Origin: Draconibacterium sediminis
Lineage (GTDB): Bacteria; Bacteroidota; Bacteroidia; Bacteroidales; Prolixibacteraceae
NCBI RefSeq assembly: GCF_000949475.1
Contig: NZ_JRHC01000001.1
Coordinates: forward strand, 2,294,001 to 2,358,000
DNA length: 64,000 nucleotides
Direction: 5' to 3'
Of this stretch, positions 54,755-63,853 are shown one piece after another (position 1 is the first letter of the stretch; every line of letters starts with the position of its first letter). The position numbers and the translations under genes were made by a program. The notes under the pieces were generated by a model. It searched no databases. It was not told the DNA's origin and saw only the letters and a program-made list of their open reading frames with translations.

Positions 54755-55090
54755 ATGGAATGTTTTATCGAATTGTGGAGTGCAAGAGATGCCTGGACAC
54801 AACTGTCGCATGACGAGCGTGGCAGTTACCTTGAACAAATCGGGCCGCATGTGCAGGCCTTGCTCAACAAGGGAGTAGAAATTGTTGGCTGGGGCGTAAA
54901 CGATGAGGCCACAACCCATCGGGCTAACTTCGATTTTTATGCCGTCTGGAAATTTCCAACATTGGATATGAAGAAAGAATTTGAAGCCCTTGTGATGGAA
55001 GCCGGCTGGTACAACTATTTTCACCAGGAAAACGTGTCGGGAGAATTGACTACTCCCGATGAAATTATTGGCAAACTCATTTCAATGTAA
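54755..55090 (+). CDS. DUF6616-like small protein
   Basis: 111 residues: MECFIELWSARDAWTQLSHD, VEIVGWGVNDEATTHRANFD, FYAVWKFPTLDMKKEFEALV. A compact alpha/beta protein of ferredoxin-like (dimeric barrel) pattern that I associate with DUF6616. Function unknown; similar proteins bind small ligands. It reads away from the three-domain regulator and is followed by two lipoprotein genes at 51 and 19 bp, probably one unit. Confidence 0.65.
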   Translation: MECFIELWSARDAWTQLSHDERGSYLEQIGPHVQALLNKGVEIVGWGVNDEATTHRANFDFYAVWKFPTLDMKKEFEALVMEAGWYNYFHQENVSGELTTPDEIIGKLISM

Positions 55091-55141
55091 GTATTCTCAA
55101 AAATCACCATAACTTTAACTCAAATCAAAATTACTAATCAA

Positions 55142-55648
55142 ATGAAAACCATTTCAATCCTTTTAACCGTAGGTTTGTTCGTGCTTGCTGCATGTACAAA
55201 CAATGCTGAAAAGCCACTTTCTGAAACAGAAAAAGAAGTTTTAGCCCAAGAGGTGCAAACCACCATTAATACCATGATGGATGGTATGAAAAACATGGAT
55301 GTAAACCAGGCCTTCGAAGCAAACTTTTTGCTGGATAAAGATTTTAAGTACATCGGAATTCGCGGTGAGACGATGAATGTGGATGCTTTTACCAAAGAGG
55401 TTCATGGGATATTCGATAATCTTGAAAAAGTAGATTTTAGCTTTTCATCTCCCGATATTCGGATAGTTACCCGCGATGTTGCAATTGTTACCATGCCCTA
55501 TAAAGGAAAATTTTATTTCCCGGGCTCTTCGATAAGCTTTCCTGAATGCGGAAGTACACTGGTGCTGCAAAAGAAGAGTAATAAGTGGGAGGTGATTCAT
55601 TTTCATGAATCGCTGCAGGAATCGGAGTTTATTACCACAGATTTATAA
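55142..55648 (+). CDS. NTF2/SnoaL-like lipoprotein
   Basis: 168 residues. Lipobox LAAC near residue 18. The mature part has the SnoaL/DUF4440 pattern: an N-terminal helix pair (EKEVLAQEVQTTINTMMDGM), FEANFLLDKDFKYIGIRGET, VDFSFSSPDIRIVTRDVAIV and KWEVIHFHES at the end. Likely a small periplasmic ligand-binding protein. Paired with the next gene, 19 bp apart. Confidence 0.75.
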   Translation: MKTISILLTVGLFVLAACTNNAEKPLSETEKEVLAQEVQTTINTMMDGMKNMDVNQAFEANFLLDKDFKYIGIRGETMNVDAFTKEVHGIFDNLEKVDFSFSSPDIRIVTRDVAIVTMPYKGKFYFPGSSISFPECGSTLVLQKKSNKWEVIHFHESLQESEFITTDL

Positions 55649-55667
55649 CAGGTAAAATTTATATTCT

Positions 55668-56168
55668 ATGAAAAACTTAAGAATCATATCTATCCTGTCG
55701 TTTATTCTGTTTGTTACAGCATGTAATTCCCCACAGGTTAAAACTGATGACGGAACTTTAAATGATCAGGAAAAGGAAACCATTATCGCTGAAGTAATGG
55801 CTGTCTCTTCAAAATGGATTGATGACAATAATGCTATGGATCCTGACCGGGCAATAGAGTTTTGGTCGACTTCGGACGATTTAAGATTTGCTGAGTTCGG
55901 TGATTTTTTTGCCAATCGCGATTCTATTCACTCCACGCTAAAAAATTATTATGCTTCTTCGCGAAGTATGGATGTGAAATGGCTTTCGCGCGATGTTCGT
56001 CCGTTAGCTAAAAAGATTGCATTGCTTTCCGGTAAATTTAAGTTTAAACTTGAATTTCAGAACGATACTGTTTTTGAAGGTATAAATGCTTTTACGGCAA
56101 CAATGATAAAGGAGGAAGGAAAATGGTCGCTGATCCAGGGACATGAATCAACCAAAATGCCGGAGTAG
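55668..56168 (+). CDS. NTF2/SnoaL-like lipoprotein, paralogue of the preceding gene
   Basis: 166 residues. Lipobox VTAC near residue 19. Same layout as its neighbour: NDQEKETIIAEVMAVSSKWI, then FWSTSDDLRFAEFGDFFANR, VKWLSRDVRPLAKKIALLSG and KWSLIQGHES. The pair arose by duplication. A strong bidirectional terminator follows. Confidence 0.75.
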   Translation: MKNLRIISILSFILFVTACNSPQVKTDDGTLNDQEKETIIAEVMAVSSKWIDDNNAMDPDRAIEFWSTSDDLRFAEFGDFFANRDSIHSTLKNYYASSRSMDVKWLSRDVRPLAKKIALLSGKFKFKLEFQNDTVFEGINAFTATMIKEEGKWSLIQGHESTKMPE

Positions 56169-56193
56169 CGTAGAGCACTTAACAGGAACAAAT

Positions 56194-56228
56194 AAAGCAG
56201 CCATAATAAGTTGAATTATGGCTGCTTT
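56194..56228. terminator. Bidirectional terminator
   Basis: AAAGCAGCCATAAT (56194-56207) and ATTATGGCTGCTTT (56215-56228): perfect 14-bp stem, 7-nt loop, between convergent genes. Confidence 0.85.
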
Positions 56229-56248
56229 ATTTATAGGATTAAATTCTT

Positions 56249-57004
56249 TTACAAATCTGCAACTTGCAAATAAATCTGGTCGTCCATTAGGCTGGAAGCT
56301 TCTTCTGGAAAATTGTCGGTAATTGTTTTCCAGGCTTCACTATCGTGTATGGCATCGTAGATTTCCTGATTTATCCAGTTGCCTTTTATAAAGTAGTTGA
56401 ACTCGTCGTTACTGTCCGGAACCACCTTCATTACCGTATAACCACAATCCCAGAAACCCATTTCGGCAATGGCCTGATTCAAATTATTCAGGGCATCCAG
56501 CAGTGTGTCAATCGACTTGTCTTCAGGTACTTTTAGCAAATGCAGGCTGGCCATATTTTTATCGTTTTTATTGGGTAAGTGTGTGCTGTGGCAGTAATGC
56601 ATCAGCCATTTTCCATTTTCTTTTTTTAATACATAATTTTCATTTGCCTCGATATTCATGGTTGCGCCGCCACTCTCAATTGCAGCATTAAACTGAAGGA
56701 GAACCAGCGCCATATCGCCAACCACTTCCGTTTTATCGATATCAAGTGTAATGTTTAGGTTGGCTCCTTCCATCGATTTTACCGACGCAATCAGGCCATC
56801 GAGATCAGCATGATCGAAACCGGTTTCGTACACACTAAAATCTGTTGTGCATAATGCGCGCATGGCATCGTAGTTGAATTCTTCCATGGCGTTAAAAAAG
56901 TCGTTTAAAGTAGTTTCAACGGCAGCTTTTTCCTGCTCGGGATCAACAGTTTGACAAGCCATTAGCAGAGCTAAAAGCCCAAAAAGAAGAAATAAGTTTT
57001 TCAT
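56249..57004 (-). CDS. NTF2/SnoaL-like lipoprotein with extra C-terminal domain
   Basis: 251 residues. Lipobox LMAC (about residues 13-16). 20-140: SnoaL-like (EKAAVETTLNDFFNAMEEFN, MRALCTTDFSVYE, GKWLMHYCHSTHL). 150-251: a second part with SLHLLKVPEDKSIDTLLDAL and ELNYFIKGNWINQEIYDAIH-like text that resembles small antibiotic-biosynthesis-monooxygenase or ferredoxin-like domains; that match is weak. Third NTF2-like lipoprotein in 2 kb, on the opposite strand. Confidence 0.7.
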   Translation of the reverse strand: MKNLFLLFGLLALLMACQTVDPEQEKAAVETTLNDFFNAMEEFNYDAMRALCTTDFSVYETGFDHADLDGLIASVKSMEGANLNITLDIDKTEVVGDMALVLLQFNAAIESGGATMNIEANENYVLKKENGKWLMHYCHSTHLPNKNDKNMASLHLLKVPEDKSIDTLLDALNNLNQAIAEMGFWDCGYTVMKVVPDSNDEFNYFIKGNWINQEIYDAIHDSEAWKTITDNFPEEASSLMDDQIYLQVADL

Positions 57005-57133
57005 AATAGTTGTGATTAAAGTTTCCCACTAATACGTGAGAACACGATAAAGGTTAACCCCGCAATTTTTTGTTTTTCCGGGCCCGAATTTGATTAGCTG
57101 ATATCCATCATTCCAAAATCAGGATGTAAAAGG

Positions 57134-57163
57134 TTGATTTATGCATGCATTTTTGTACCTTTT
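57134..57163 (+). promoter_or_regulatory. Probable promoter of hutI
   Basis: TTG (57134-57136), 19 bp, TACCTTTT (57156-57163; last base differs from consensus). Start codon 27 bp downstream. Confidence 0.45.
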
Positions 57164-57190
57164 TAAAACAAATAGAATAACAGCACAGGA

Positions 57191-58444
57191 ATGAAACTAT
57201 TACTTGAAAATATAAAAGAGCTGGTTCAGGTTGAAGATCAACCCGTTTTGTTCAGAGCCGGAAAAGAAATGGCAAAAGTGAATATCCTAAAAAATGCCTT
57301 TCTGATTATCCGCGATGAATTGATTGAGGACTTCGGGACAATGGATCAGCTAAAAGATAGATATTTTGATGATGACCTGCTGATAGAGATCGACTGCTCG
57401 AACCGGCTGGTTTACCCCAGTTTCTGCGATTCACACACGCATCTGGTTTATGCGGCACCTCGCGAAAAAGAATTTGTGGACCGCATAAAGGGCTTGTCGT
57501 ACGAAGAGATTGCGCGCCGGGGAGGAGGAATATTGAATTCGGCCAAACTGTTGCACGAAACTTCGGAAGATGAGCTGTACGAAAGTGCCATGGAGCGCGT
57601 TTTGGAGATTGTAAAAATGGGAACCGGTGCAGTGGAAATAAAAAGTGGTTATGGCCTGAACACCGAAGATGAATTGAAAATGTTGCGTGTTATTCAACGG
57701 ATTAAACGCACTTCGCCCATTTGTGTGCGCGCCAATTTTCTGGGGGCACATGCCATTCCCTTGGAGTATAAAAACAATCCGGCAGAATATGTCGATATCA
57801 TCATCAATGAAATGATTCCGCAGGTAGCTGCCGAAGAACTGGCCGACTTTATTGATGTATTTTGCGACCGGGGTTTTTTCTCGGTGGAAGATACTGAACG
57901 AATTCTTATGGCCGGTTTGAAATACGGTTTACGGCCAAAAATCCATGCCAACGAACTGGGGTTGACAGGTGGTATTCAGGCCGGGGTAAAATACAATGCC
58001 CTTTCGGTCGATCACCTGGAATATGTGGGAGAGGAAGAAATTGCAGCGCTAAAGGATTCGGAAACCATGCCGACAGTATTACCGGGAGCAGCATTCTTTT
58101 TGAATATGAAATTGTCGCCGGTGCGCGAAATGATAGAAGCCGGTTTGCCGGTGGCACTGGCATCCGATTTTAACCCGGGATCATCGCCCAGCGGAAACAT
58201 GAGTTTGATTTCGGCAATGGGCTGCATCAACTTTAAAATGTTACCTGAAGAAGTGATTAATGCCACTACGTTAAATACGGCCTACGCCATGGGAATTAGT
58301 GAAAGCTACGGAAGTATTGCCCGCGGAAAGATTGCGAACCTGTTTATTACCAGCGAAGTTCCGGGAATTGAGTATCTGCCGTATGCTTATGGTTCAAACC
58401 TGGTAGAAACGGTGATCATTAACGGTGAGGTGCAGAACTTCTAG
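57191..58444 (+). CDS. hutI: Imidazolonepropionase
   Basis: 417 residues, the normal length. It hydrolyses 4-imidazolone-5-propanoate to N-formimidoyl-glutamate, third step of histidine degradation. Amidohydrolase motifs are all there: DSHTHLVYAAPR (metal-binding HxH), IKSGYGL, KIHANELGLTGG, and SDFNPGSSPSGNM. The gene for the next step, a fused formiminotransferase-cyclodeaminase, follows 325 bp downstream; hutH and hutU are not in the window. Confidence 0.95.
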   Translation: MKLLLENIKELVQVEDQPVLFRAGKEMAKVNILKNAFLIIRDELIEDFGTMDQLKDRYFDDDLLIEIDCSNRLVYPSFCDSHTHLVYAAPREKEFVDRIKGLSYEEIARRGGGILNSAKLLHETSEDELYESAMERVLEIVKMGTGAVEIKSGYGLNTEDELKMLRVIQRIKRTSPICVRANFLGAHAIPLEYKNNPAEYVDIIINEMIPQVAAEELADFIDVFCDRGFFSVEDTERILMAGLKYGLRPKIHANELGLTGGIQAGVKYNALSVDHLEYVGEEEIAALKDSETMPTVLPGAAFFLNMKLSPVREMIEAGLPVALASDFNPGSSPSGNMSLISAMGCINFKMLPEEVINATTLNTAYAMGISESYGSIARGKIANLFITSEVPGIEYLPYAYGSNLVETVIINGEVQNF

Positions 58445-58769
58445 GTTTAGCTTTCAATATTGGATTTACACCAGTGATTTGTCTGGAAGGATATTCTTAC
58501 AGAAAGTACATACAGATTGATGGAAGATTGAGTTAGATTGATGGTGCTCAAATCGATCTTTATCAATCTCTTCAATCTTATCAATCCTCAAGATATTTCA
58601 TTTCTAGTGCTCAAATTAGATTGATTTTGAAAAATACTACCTGATGATAAATCATGAACAATCACTGCAAAAAATCATGCGCTAAGTCTACGTGTATTTC
58701 TATTTTCGTATTGTCAAGGGAATACAAACTTCGGGCTTCCGGCTTCGGACTCCCGACTAAAATTAAACT
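58445..58769. other. Gap between hutI and the formiminotransferase gene
   Basis: No gene. Contains AGATTGATGG, AGATTGAGTT and TCAATCT repeats (about 58512-58600) that are partly inverted and partly at multiples of 7 bp, a weak member of the heptamer-like sequences. Confidence 0.4.
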
Positions 58770-60467
58770 ATGAAAAAGATAATCGAATGCGTTCCAAACT
58801 TTTCTGAGGGGCGCGATATGAGTATAATCAAGGAAATTACCAATGCTATTGAAAGTGTTGCCGATATAAGTTTGCTGGATGTTGATCCGGGAAAAGCCAC
58901 CAACCGCACAGTGGTAACTTTTGTTGGTACGCCGGATGATGTGATTGAAGCTGCTTTTCGCGGTATAAAACGCGCTGCCGAGTTGATCGATATGAGTCAG
59001 CACCATGGTGAGCATCCGCGTTTTGGAGCCACCGATGTTTGTCCCTTAGTGCCCGTTGCCAATGTAAGCATGGAAGAAGCCATTGAATACGCCCGAAAAC
59101 TCGGACAACGAGTTGGCGAAGAACTTGGAATTCCTGTGTTTAGCTACGAGTTTGCTGCGTTTAAAGAAGAACGCCGCAGTTTGGCCAATTGTCGCTCAGG
59201 AGAGTACGAGGCTTTAAAAGAGCGCATTACCACCGAGCGTTGGAAACCTGATTTTGGTCCGAATAAATGGAACGATCGGGTAGCCGGAAGTGGAGCCACG
59301 GCAATTGGAGCACGTAACTTTTTGGTAGCATACAATATAAATTTAAATACAACATCAACCCGCCGCGCCAATGCTATTGCTTTTGATATTCGTGAGGCCG
59401 GACGTGTAAAACGCGAAGGAGATCCAATTACCGGAAAAATTGTTACTGATGAAAACGGTGAGCCGGTTCGTATTCCTGGCAGTCTGAAAAAGACCCGCGC
59501 CATTGGTTGGTACATCGAAGAGTATGGAGTGGCTCAAATCTCCATAAATCTAACGGATATTACAGTTACGCCCGTTCACATAGCTTTTGATGAAACCAGT
59601 AAAAGAGCTACCGAACGAGGAATTCGTGTAACCGGTTCAGAGTTGGTGGGATTAATCCCGCTTCAGGCGATGTTAGATGCGGGGAAATATTTTTTGCGCA
59701 AACAAGAACGTTCAACAGGTATTTCGGATGAGGAGATCATAAAGATTGCGATCAAATCATTGGGGCTGGATGAACTTGGGCCATTCGATCCTAAAAAGAA
59801 GATCATTGAATATGTGATCGAAGATAAATCGGCGAAAAAGCTGATTGATATGACTCTAACTCAGTTTAAAGATGAAACAGCTTCTGAATCGCCGGCTCCT
59901 GGTGGTGGTTCTATTTCCGCTTATGTTGGTGCTTTAGGTGGAGCCCTGGGTGCTATGGTGGCCAACTTATCGGCACATAAACGTGGCTGGGATGAGCGTT
60001 GGGAAGAATTCTCAGACTGGGCTGAAAAAGGCAAATACTACCACACCGCATTGCTGAACTGTGTGGATGAAGATACCGATGCTTTCAATAAAATTATGGC
60101 TGCTTTTGGATTGCCAAAATCCAGCGAACAGGAAAAAGCCGAACGCAAACTAGCCATTCACGATGCTACAAAAAATGCCATTGAAGTGCCGTTAAAAGTG
60201 ATGCAGCTGGCGCACGATTCGCTGGAGGTGATGCAGGCCATGGCCGAAGTTGGTAATCCGAATTCGGTTTCAGATGCCGGGGTAGGGGCTTTGTGTGCGA
60301 GAACGGCAGTTCACGGTGCTTACCTGAATGTAAAAATCAATGCAGCTGGTTTTGCCGATGCTGAATACCTGGAGAAGGCTTTGACAAAAGCAGAGAATTT
60401 GCTGAAGGCAGCTAAAGAAAAAGAGGCGGCAATTCTGGAAATCGTAAATAAAAAGATTGAAGGTTAA
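58770..60467 (+). CDS. ftcD: Bifunctional glutamate formiminotransferase / formimidoyl-tetrahydrofolate cyclodeaminase
   Basis: 565 residues, two enzymes in one chain as in animals and many Bacteroidota. 1-300: formiminotransferase (ECVPNFSEGRD, HHGEHPRFGATDVCPLVPV). 350-565: cyclodeaminase (ESPAPGGGSISAYVGALGGA and GNPNSVSDAGVGALCAR). It takes the formimino group of N-formimidoyl-glutamate onto tetrahydrofolate and then makes 5,10-methenyl-THF and ammonia. It completes histidine breakdown started by hutI. Confidence 0.95.
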   Translation: MKKIIECVPNFSEGRDMSIIKEITNAIESVADISLLDVDPGKATNRTVVTFVGTPDDVIEAAFRGIKRAAELIDMSQHHGEHPRFGATDVCPLVPVANVSMEEAIEYARKLGQRVGEELGIPVFSYEFAAFKEERRSLANCRSGEYEALKERITTERWKPDFGPNKWNDRVAGSGATAIGARNFLVAYNINLNTTSTRRANAIAFDIREAGRVKREGDPITGKIVTDENGEPVRIPGSLKKTRAIGWYIEEYGVAQISINLTDITVTPVHIAFDETSKRATERGIRVTGSELVGLIPLQAMLDAGKYFLRKQERSTGISDEEIIKIAIKSLGLDELGPFDPKKKIIEYVIEDKSAKKLIDMTLTQFKDETASESPAPGGGSISAYVGALGGALGAMVANLSAHKRGWDERWEEFSDWAEKGKYYHTALLNCVDEDTDAFNKIMAAFGLPKSSEQEKAERKLAIHDATKNAIEVPLKVMQLAHDSLEVMQAMAEVGNPNSVSDAGVGALCARTAVHGAYLNVKINAAGFADAEYLEKALTKAENLLKAAKEKEAAILEIVNKKIEG

Positions 60468-60501
60468 TAAATTTTACGCGCTTAGCGCATAAACAAAAAA
60501 C

Positions 60502-60539
60502 TAAGGCGGTGAAAGCAAATTTCATCGCCTTAATTTTTC
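60502..60539. terminator. Bidirectional terminator overlapping the end of the DUF5995 gene
   Basis: TAAGGCGGTGAAA (60502-60514) and TTTCATCGCCTTA (60520-60532), one wobble, T run on the plus side. The stop codon of the minus-strand gene (60522-60524) is inside the stem. Confidence 0.75.
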
Positions 60540-61274
60540 AATTTTATCGGCAACCGTGCCTCGTTCGGTCCAGCGTATTACACGGAACAAAAAGCGGATG
60601 ACTTTCCCGGGATCCGTTATTAGCCGGGTTTTATTAGCTACTTTTTTATCTCTGACTGTAATTGTTTTCGGCCAGTCGACTTTTTCAACTGCAGCTATTT
60701 CTTTGGCAAATTTCCAGGCTCCGTTACGCGCGATTTTCATACTAAAATCCAACAGTAAATTATCGGCCTGCCCCAACCACGAAAGGAGTTTTCGAAGAAA
60801 TGGCCAGATGGAAGAAAGTCCGTTTTGCACTTCGTCTACCATCGAAGCAAGAATGTCGTTTATCCGGTTAAAATCATCTTCCAACTCAGCGATGTTATTG
60901 CTTTTTGAAATTTCTGCCGCCGCAATACCAAGATCGAGATTAATATGGGCGTTCATTCCTAATAAAAGGTGTTGAACCACCAGCAGATTACTGTTTCGGG
61001 TTTCCGTAAAGGCAATCGCCCACGATTGAGTTACCGGCTCATTGTTCTTCCATGCAAAATAGGCATCGATGTAGCGCTTCGCAAAAACAACATCCAGCTT
61101 TTCCATTCGCGGGCCATCATCAAAATAATTATTCTGAATTTCCTCTTTTACCTTAACCGTTACTTTTTGGTAGAGCACAGCAAAATACCCCTGCGTACTA
61201 GCTGTTTTCAACGATTCTTCAATTATGGAATCCAGGATAAGGATAACGTCGTCGATGCTTTCGATTGGTTTCAT
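60522..61274 (-). CDS. DUF5995 family protein
   Basis: 250 residues, soluble and mainly helical. The stretch QGYFAVLYQKVTVKVKEEIQ, then FDDGPRMEKLDVVFAKRYID, and VVQHLLLGMNAHINLDLGIA are the DUF5995 signature; the HLLLGMNAHINLDL segment with its His residues may bind metal. Function is not established for the family. Single gene, convergent with ftcD. Confidence 0.82.
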   Translation of the reverse strand: MKPIESIDDVILILDSIIEESLKTASTQGYFAVLYQKVTVKVKEEIQNNYFDDGPRMEKLDVVFAKRYIDAYFAWKNNEPVTQSWAIAFTETRNSNLLVVQHLLLGMNAHINLDLGIAAAEISKSNNIAELEDDFNRINDILASMVDEVQNGLSSIWPFLRKLLSWLGQADNLLLDFSMKIARNGAWKFAKEIAAVEKVDWPKTITVRDKKVANKTRLITDPGKVIRFLFRVIRWTERGTVADKIEKLRR

Positions 61275-61392
61275 TTAGTGCTTATTTTGTTGATGTTATT
61301 ATTAAGCAACAACAAAACGAGGCAAGTGTTGAAATTATGCGCTATGCGGATCAAACCGCAAAGCGCATGGAGCAAAGAAATGACAATATTAT

Positions 61393-61770
61393 TTAATTGT
61401 TTTCCTGTGGCTGGTAGTTCTTCTGCAGACTTACAAGTACAACAATTCCCAATCGTGTTAAGGCAAACACCAGAATTCCGCACAAAGGAGCAACCAGGGC
61501 TATTTTTAATCCGTCGGCAAAAACACTTGGCGCGACATCGCCCATTGCCTGAACTTTATCGAATATCATAATCAGTCCGAAAGTACGCCCCAAAAATCCC
61601 CAGGCTACCGCAAACCAACTTATTTGCTTCATTAGTTCAATGGTCTTGTATTTTTCCCCCTTCATTAAAATTCCACGCACAAACAGCCCAATTAATATCA
61701 AAAATGTAAGTACAATAATGTAAGTAAAAGCAGGGCCGCCATCGTTTAGTTTTTCAATCAGTGCATTCAT
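61393..61770 (-). CDS. MotA/TolQ/ExbB-family proton channel-like protein
   Basis: 125 residues from ATG 61770 (MNALIEKLNDGGPAFTYIIV); an earlier in-frame start at 61824 is less likely. Three membrane segments: 15-33, 50-70 (SWFAVAWGFLGRTFGLIMI) and 86-110 (LKIALVAPLCGILVFALTRL). GLKIALVAPLCG corresponds to the conserved TM3 of ExbB/TolQ. There is no exbD/tolR or tonB gene beside it, and it is short for the family, so its role is open. Confidence 0.75.
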   Translation of the reverse strand: MNALIEKLNDGGPAFTYIIVLTFLILIGLFVRGILMKGEKYKTIELMKQISWFAVAWGFLGRTFGLIMIFDKVQAMGDVAPSVFADGLKIALVAPLCGILVFALTRLGIVVLVSLQKNYQPQENN

Positions 61771-61981
61771 AATTTTAGTTTTTAAATAAATACTAATCAA
61801 ATGTATGTCAGAAAATGATCGCATTTATTTTATTGCGACAGATGGAAGATTCTGTACGTGTTTTTCCAAAATTAAGCTTATAAACCGAAATTGAAATGTT
61901 ATAAATGCAACAATGCGAAGAAAACCCGCAATTCGTCGCTAAAAAAATGCCGGTTCACTAAAAATAAGTAGTATTGTATTA

Positions 61982-63067
61982 ATGAACTTTTGGAAGAAAA
62001 TAAATTTTAAAACGATTCTTTTCCATTCGCTGTTCTGGGTGGCGGTATGGTTTTTCTTTTTCTATTTTTTTAGCTACAATTCGGATAAAGTTGATTATGC
62101 GCTGTGGTTTTCGAGCGGATTATTGCCGCTTACCATTGCCGTTACCTACTTTGTTAATTACCGCCTTATTCCGCGGTATTTGCTGGCTAAACATTACTGG
62201 AAGTTTGCGCTGTACAGTTTTTACACTTTCGTTTATATTTCCTATGTCATCTCGTTGCTTATTTACACTTGCCTGATTTTGGTACTTAAATTTAATCTGG
62301 ATGAGATGCCGCCAATGAGCAAAAACTTCTTCTTTGTTTTGCTGCTGGTTATTATAGTTGTTGGCGTAATTAGTTTTGTAAGTATTCTGAATCAGAGTTT
62401 TAAAACCGCCACGGCAAACAAGGAGTTACAGAACAAAATACTTGAAACGCAGCTTCAGTTAAAGGAGCAGGAGTTGCATTATTTAAAACGCCAGATTCAT
62501 CCGCACTTTCTGTTTAATACTTTAAATACGATATATGGTTTTGCCTTAAAACAGTCGAAACAAACGCCCGATATTATTCTGAAACTCTCGAATTTGCTTG
62601 ATTATATATTGTATCAGGTAAATAAGCCACTTGTAAGTTTGAAAGAAGAGGTGCTGCATATTCAGGAGTACATCGAGCTGGAAAAAGTACGTTTTCAGGA
62701 TACGCTGAAGGTGGATTTTAAATCGACAGAAGTGGACGAGGAAATTCAGGTGGCGCCAATGTTGTTGATTCCTTTTGTTGAAAATGCCTTTAAACATGGT
62801 AACTTAGTAGATGGATTTTTGAGCATTAAAATTGAAGTGCGGGTAGACAATGACTGCCTGGAATTTGAAATTGGAAATTCGTTTATTGATGAGGGTAACG
62901 AGCACAAAAATGGTGGGCTGGGACTTTTGAATATTCGAAAACGACTGGATTTGAATTATCCGAACAATTATGAGCTGGTGCACGAGATAAAAGAAAGCTG
63001 GTACAGCGCGAAACTTGTTATTTGCGACCTGGCAAAAACTGAACAATCGAACCGGAAAAATGACTAA
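61982..63067 (+). CDS. LytS/YehU-type sensor histidine kinase
   Basis: 361 residues. Four membrane helices (14-30, 41-60, 74-102, 116-134), a coiled linker, then the His_kinase domain: phosphoacceptor His173 in RQIHPHFLFNTLNTIYGF and the ATP-binding N box VENAFKHG (about residue 265-272) followed by GGLGLLNIRKRL. It autophosphorylates and passes the phosphate to the LytTR regulator encoded directly behind it (8-bp overlap). Signal unknown. Confidence 0.92.
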   Translation: MNFWKKINFKTILFHSLFWVAVWFFFFYFFSYNSDKVDYALWFSSGLLPLTIAVTYFVNYRLIPRYLLAKHYWKFALYSFYTFVYISYVISLLIYTCLILVLKFNLDEMPPMSKNFFFVLLLVIIVVGVISFVSILNQSFKTATANKELQNKILETQLQLKEQELHYLKRQIHPHFLFNTLNTIYGFALKQSKQTPDIILKLSNLLDYILYQVNKPLVSLKEEVLHIQEYIELEKVRFQDTLKVDFKSTEVDEEIQVAPMLLIPFVENAFKHGNLVDGFLSIKIEVRVDNDCLEFEIGNSFIDEGNEHKNGGLGLLNIRKRLDLNYPNNYELVHEIKESWYSAKLVICDLAKTEQSNRKND

Positions 63068-63773
63068 AAAGATACGCTGCATAATAGTTGATGACGAGCC
63101 CATGGCGCGCGAAATTCTGGAGAGCCATCTCCGGAAGATCGAAACCGTAAAAATTGTTGCGTTGTGTAAAAATGCTGTCGAGGCTTTTAATGTGATTAGC
63201 AGCCAAGCGGTTGATCTGGTTTTTCTGGATATAAATATGCCGGAAATTTCGGGCCTGTCGTTTGCCAGGTCGATTAACAATGCGGTGAAAGTAATTTTCA
63301 CCACGGCTTATCGCGAGTATGCTGTTGATGGTTTCGATTTGCAGGCAGTGGATTATTTGCTGAAACCCATTTCGTTTGGCCGCCTGATGCAAAGTATTAA
63401 TAAATACCTGAGTGAAAATCAGCAGGTGGATTTTGAAGAACCTGCGCGAATTCAGCCCGAAAAAAGCGAGTCGATCTTTGTGCGCTCCGACCGCAAAATG
63501 ATAAAAATAAGTTTCCCGGAGATCCTATACATCGAAAGTCTGGCCGATTATATAAAGATCCATTTGGTTGATAAAACCATTGTAACCCGCGAAACCATTT
63601 CGAGTATTGAAGCCAAATTGCCACAGCAGGATTTTCTACGTGTGCACCGCTCGTTTATTGTGGCTGTGAATGCGATTGATTCGTTTACTGCCGAAATCAT
63701 TGAAATTGGTAAAAAGCAAATCCCTGTTAGCCGCAGTTATAAAGATGCGGTAATGAAAAAACTTCAATCTTAA
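63060..63773 (+). CDS. LytTR-family response regulator
   Basis: 237 residues from ATG 63060, overlapping the kinase gene by 8 bp. Receiver domain 1-120 (IIVDDEPMAREIL; phosphoacceptor Asp57 in VFLDINMPEISG; FTTAYREYAVDGF). LytTR DNA-binding domain 145-237 (IFVRSDRKMIKISFPEILYI, then DFLRVHRSFIVAVNAIDSF). Regulates transcription in response to the kinase. Targets are not evident. Confidence 0.93.
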   Translation: MTKKIRCIIVDDEPMAREILESHLRKIETVKIVALCKNAVEAFNVISSQAVDLVFLDINMPEISGLSFARSINNAVKVIFTTAYREYAVDGFDLQAVDYLLKPISFGRLMQSINKYLSENQQVDFEEPARIQPEKSESIFVRSDRKMIKISFPEILYIESLADYIKIHLVDKTIVTRETISSIEAKLPQQDFLRVHRSFIVAVNAIDSFTAEIIEIGKKQIPVSRSYKDAVMKKLQS

Positions 63774-63802
63774 ATTCAATTTTTCTTTTTATTTGACAAA
63801 TG

Positions 63803-63848
63803 TGACCATGTAGTCATATTTATTCCTATATTTGTGACCAGGTAGTCA
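63803..63848 (+). promoter_or_regulatory. Two TetR-type operators flanking a -7 box
   Basis: TGACCATGTAGTCA (63803-63816) and TGACCAGGTAGTCA (63835-63848) are near-identical inverted repeats (TGAC-N6-GTCA) with centres 32 bp apart, three helical turns. TATATTTG (63827-63834), a -7 box, lies between them. The regulator gene begins 5 bp later. Auto-repression by the TetR protein is likely. Confidence 0.7.
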
Positions 63849-63853
63849 TAATT

